A DNA stretch of 14,035 nucleotides from an uncultured Synergistales bacterium (GTDB lineage: Bacteria > Synergistota > Synergistia > Synergistales > Aminobacteriaceae), in assembly GCA_905233515.1 (NCBI GenBank), contig CAJOEQ010000033.1, forward strand, positions 1 through 14,035. Direction: 5' to 3'. Below the pieces are notes generated by a model that saw only the letters and a program-made list of their open reading frames with translations, ran no database searches and had not been told where the DNA came from. Within the stretch, counting starts at the first letter, position 1. Every line of letters begins with the position of its first letter. Both the position numbers and the translations under genes were made by a program. Below, one piece after another: positions 13,007 through 14,035 of the stretch.

Positions 13007-14035
13007 ATTTTCACTCTCAGATAGAGGCACTATAGAATTAGCACTTGCTATACTTGCGAGCGCATTTCAGGATTTCGCGTTATTGCTGCCGACTGGGTTA
13101 ATATACTCGTTTATAATGTTTATAAGCGTCTTAAATATCGGCGGGGTAAACATGTCTGACTCAAAAGCAGTATTTTATCTCGGAGGTTCGTTTGTTTGTG
13201 CGATCTTGATATTTTTTGCGTCATGGCTGCAATATAATGCTACTTTTTCAGCGTCATATAAAGAATCAAGTTTTAAGCGTTTAGATTTAGCTGATAGACT
13301 GCGGAAAATATCGCTTTCATTCTTTGAGAATAAAAATTTGACGAATTTGGCGGCCTCAGTTATGAACGACTGCGCAATTTTCGAGACTTCAGAGACTCAT
13401 TTTATAGCACCGTTCGGGGGAGCAACTATCTTTATATTATTTATGTCATTTCCGTTGATTTATATAAATTGGCGGATGGCTTTAGCTGTATTATGGGTAG
13501 TGCCGGCTGCGTTTATTATTGTAGGATTATCAGGAAAATTTCAAAAGTTTTTCTCTCGTTTTGCGTCAAATTTTATAGATTCAAGAGATAAAGGCATTAA
13601 CGAATTTATAAAATTTAATCGGGACTCACGAGTAAATAAATATATTGATGATTTAACAGCAAAAATAAATCTAGCTGAAAAATTTTCTAGCAAATCACAT
13701 TTATTCACGTCAATTTTTGTATCAAGCTCGTATTTAATTCTAAGGCTGGGCATTGTCTCAACAGCTTTAACGGGGGCTGTGTTATTTTCGCAGGAGTCAT
13801 TACAATTTACTGATTTTATTTTGTTTATCATGATAGCATTAAGACTCTATGACCCTTTAGAGATAGCTTTACAAAATTTTGCTGCTATAATTCATGCGAG
13901 ATCTAATAATGACATAATGAATGAGATAATGACTCAGGAATTGCAGACGAGTTCAAAGAGACTCGCGAATCATCAAGGCGGTTTAACTGATAATAGCGCA
14001 GTAAACGAAATAATGCCTCAAGAATTGCAAATCGC
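12987..14035 (+). CDS. ABC exporter half-transporter 2, transmembrane part (runs off the window)
   Basis: An open frame of 349 full codons starts at TTG 12987 and continues past the window end without a stop. It is the transmembrane domain of an ABC exporter: helices near 22-48, 64-82, 143-160, 165-181, 241-268 and 276-290. Family-like stretches are MIWLKNKFSLSDRG at the start, FFENKNLTNLAASVMNDCAIFET (112-134), YINWRMALAVLWVVPAAF (159-176) and LRLYDPLEIALQNFAAI (285-301). The overlap with half-transporter 1 marks them as partners of one heterodimeric exporter, of the kind seen in YbtP/YbtQ-like pairs (inference). The linker before the ATPase domain holds a 28-residue repeat (NEIMTQELQ at 312-320, NEIMPQELQ at 340-348). 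Whether the ATPase domain is intact is not visible. Substrate unknown. Confidence 0.85.
   Translation, partial: MIWLKNKFSLSDRGTIELALAILASAFQDFALLLPTGLIYSFIMFISVLNIGGVNMSDSKAVFYLGGSFVCAILIFFASWLQYNATFSASYKESSFKRLDLADRLRKISLSFFENKNLTNLAASVMNDCAIFETSETHFIAPFGGATIFILFMSFPLIYINWRMALAVLWVVPAAFIIVGLSGKFQKFFSRFASNFIDSRDKGINEFIKFNRDSRVNKYIDDLTAKINLAEKFSSKSHLFTSIFVSSSYLILRLGIVSTALTGAVLFSQESLQFTDFILFIMIALRLYDPLEIALQNFAAIIHARSNNDIMNEIMTQELQTSSKRLANHQGGLTDNSAVNEIMPQELQI
13920..14031 (+). repeat. Imperfect 84-base direct repeat in the linker of ABC half-transporter 2
   Basis: Bases 13920-13946 and 14004-14030 code for NEIMTQELQ and NEIMPQELQ respectively, 84 bases (28 codons) apart. They differ mostly by third-position changes, so the duplication is old or selected. 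The second copy reaches the window end, so the full repeat number is unknown. Confidence 0.6.

Noticed and set aside
13541..13831. 96-residue minus-strand frame
   Set aside because: It is opposite the open transmembrane domain of ABC half-transporter 2, which shows family motifs throughout.
1..14035. Mobile element, CRISPR array or defence island
   Set aside because: No transposase, integrase, inverted terminal repeats, regular direct repeats with spacers, or known defence domains were seen; content is housekeeping and transport.

Overview
The window comes from an AT-rich bacterial chromosome (roughly 35-40% GC by eye). It is almost fully coding and carries housekeeping genes with small intergenic gaps. 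No gap between genes exceeds about 150 bases. The MurE keeps the Arg of the meso-diaminopimelate-type motif, so a DAP-containing peptidoglycan is likely. The division/cell-wall gene order and the long-tailed TrmB fit a low-GC Synergistota-like lineage, but this is a tentative guess. I see no tRNA, rRNA, CRISPR array or insertion sequence.

Region 1 (1-4486, plus strand) is a piece of the division and cell wall (dcw) cluster: the 3' end of an FtsI-type transpeptidase, then murE, murF and mraY. These are tightly packed or overlapping and clearly one operon. murE is broken near its 3' end: the last ~39 codons lie in another frame and about 23 bases seem to be missing. The cluster stops after mraY at a terminator hairpin, with no murD, ftsW, murG or murC following.

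Region 2 (4534-5980, minus strand) is a two-gene unit that converges on mraY. It holds a protein made of two copies of a 100-residue OB-like unit, overlapping an RpiR-type HTH/SIS regulator.

Region 3 (6128-10272, plus strand) starts from a possibly leaderless promoter: a phosphomannomutase/phosphoglucomutase, trmB (tRNA m7G46 methyltransferase, unusual motif, long C-terminal extension), an N-terminally short rsmD, and a MATE-family exporter.

Region 4 (10273-11444) holds coaD with its own promoter. It converges on a zinc-ribbon/GRAM-like/SHOCT protein, and the two genes share the tetranucleotide TTAA as their stops.

Region 5 (11445-14035, plus strand) is a pair of overlapping ABC-exporter half-transporters. 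The first is badly degenerate: a frameshift with a likely ~14-base loss, no LSGGQ signature or proper Walker B, and an altered Walker A. The second has an open transmembrane domain and runs off the window end, with a duplicated linker segment just before its missing ATPase domain.

Recurring features are heavy use of TTG start codons and a strong, frame-independent excess of GACTC/GAGTC. I found no complete new defence or mobile system. The oddest items are the degenerate ABC pair, the two small frame-breaking deletions, the duplicated OB protein and the pentamer bias.
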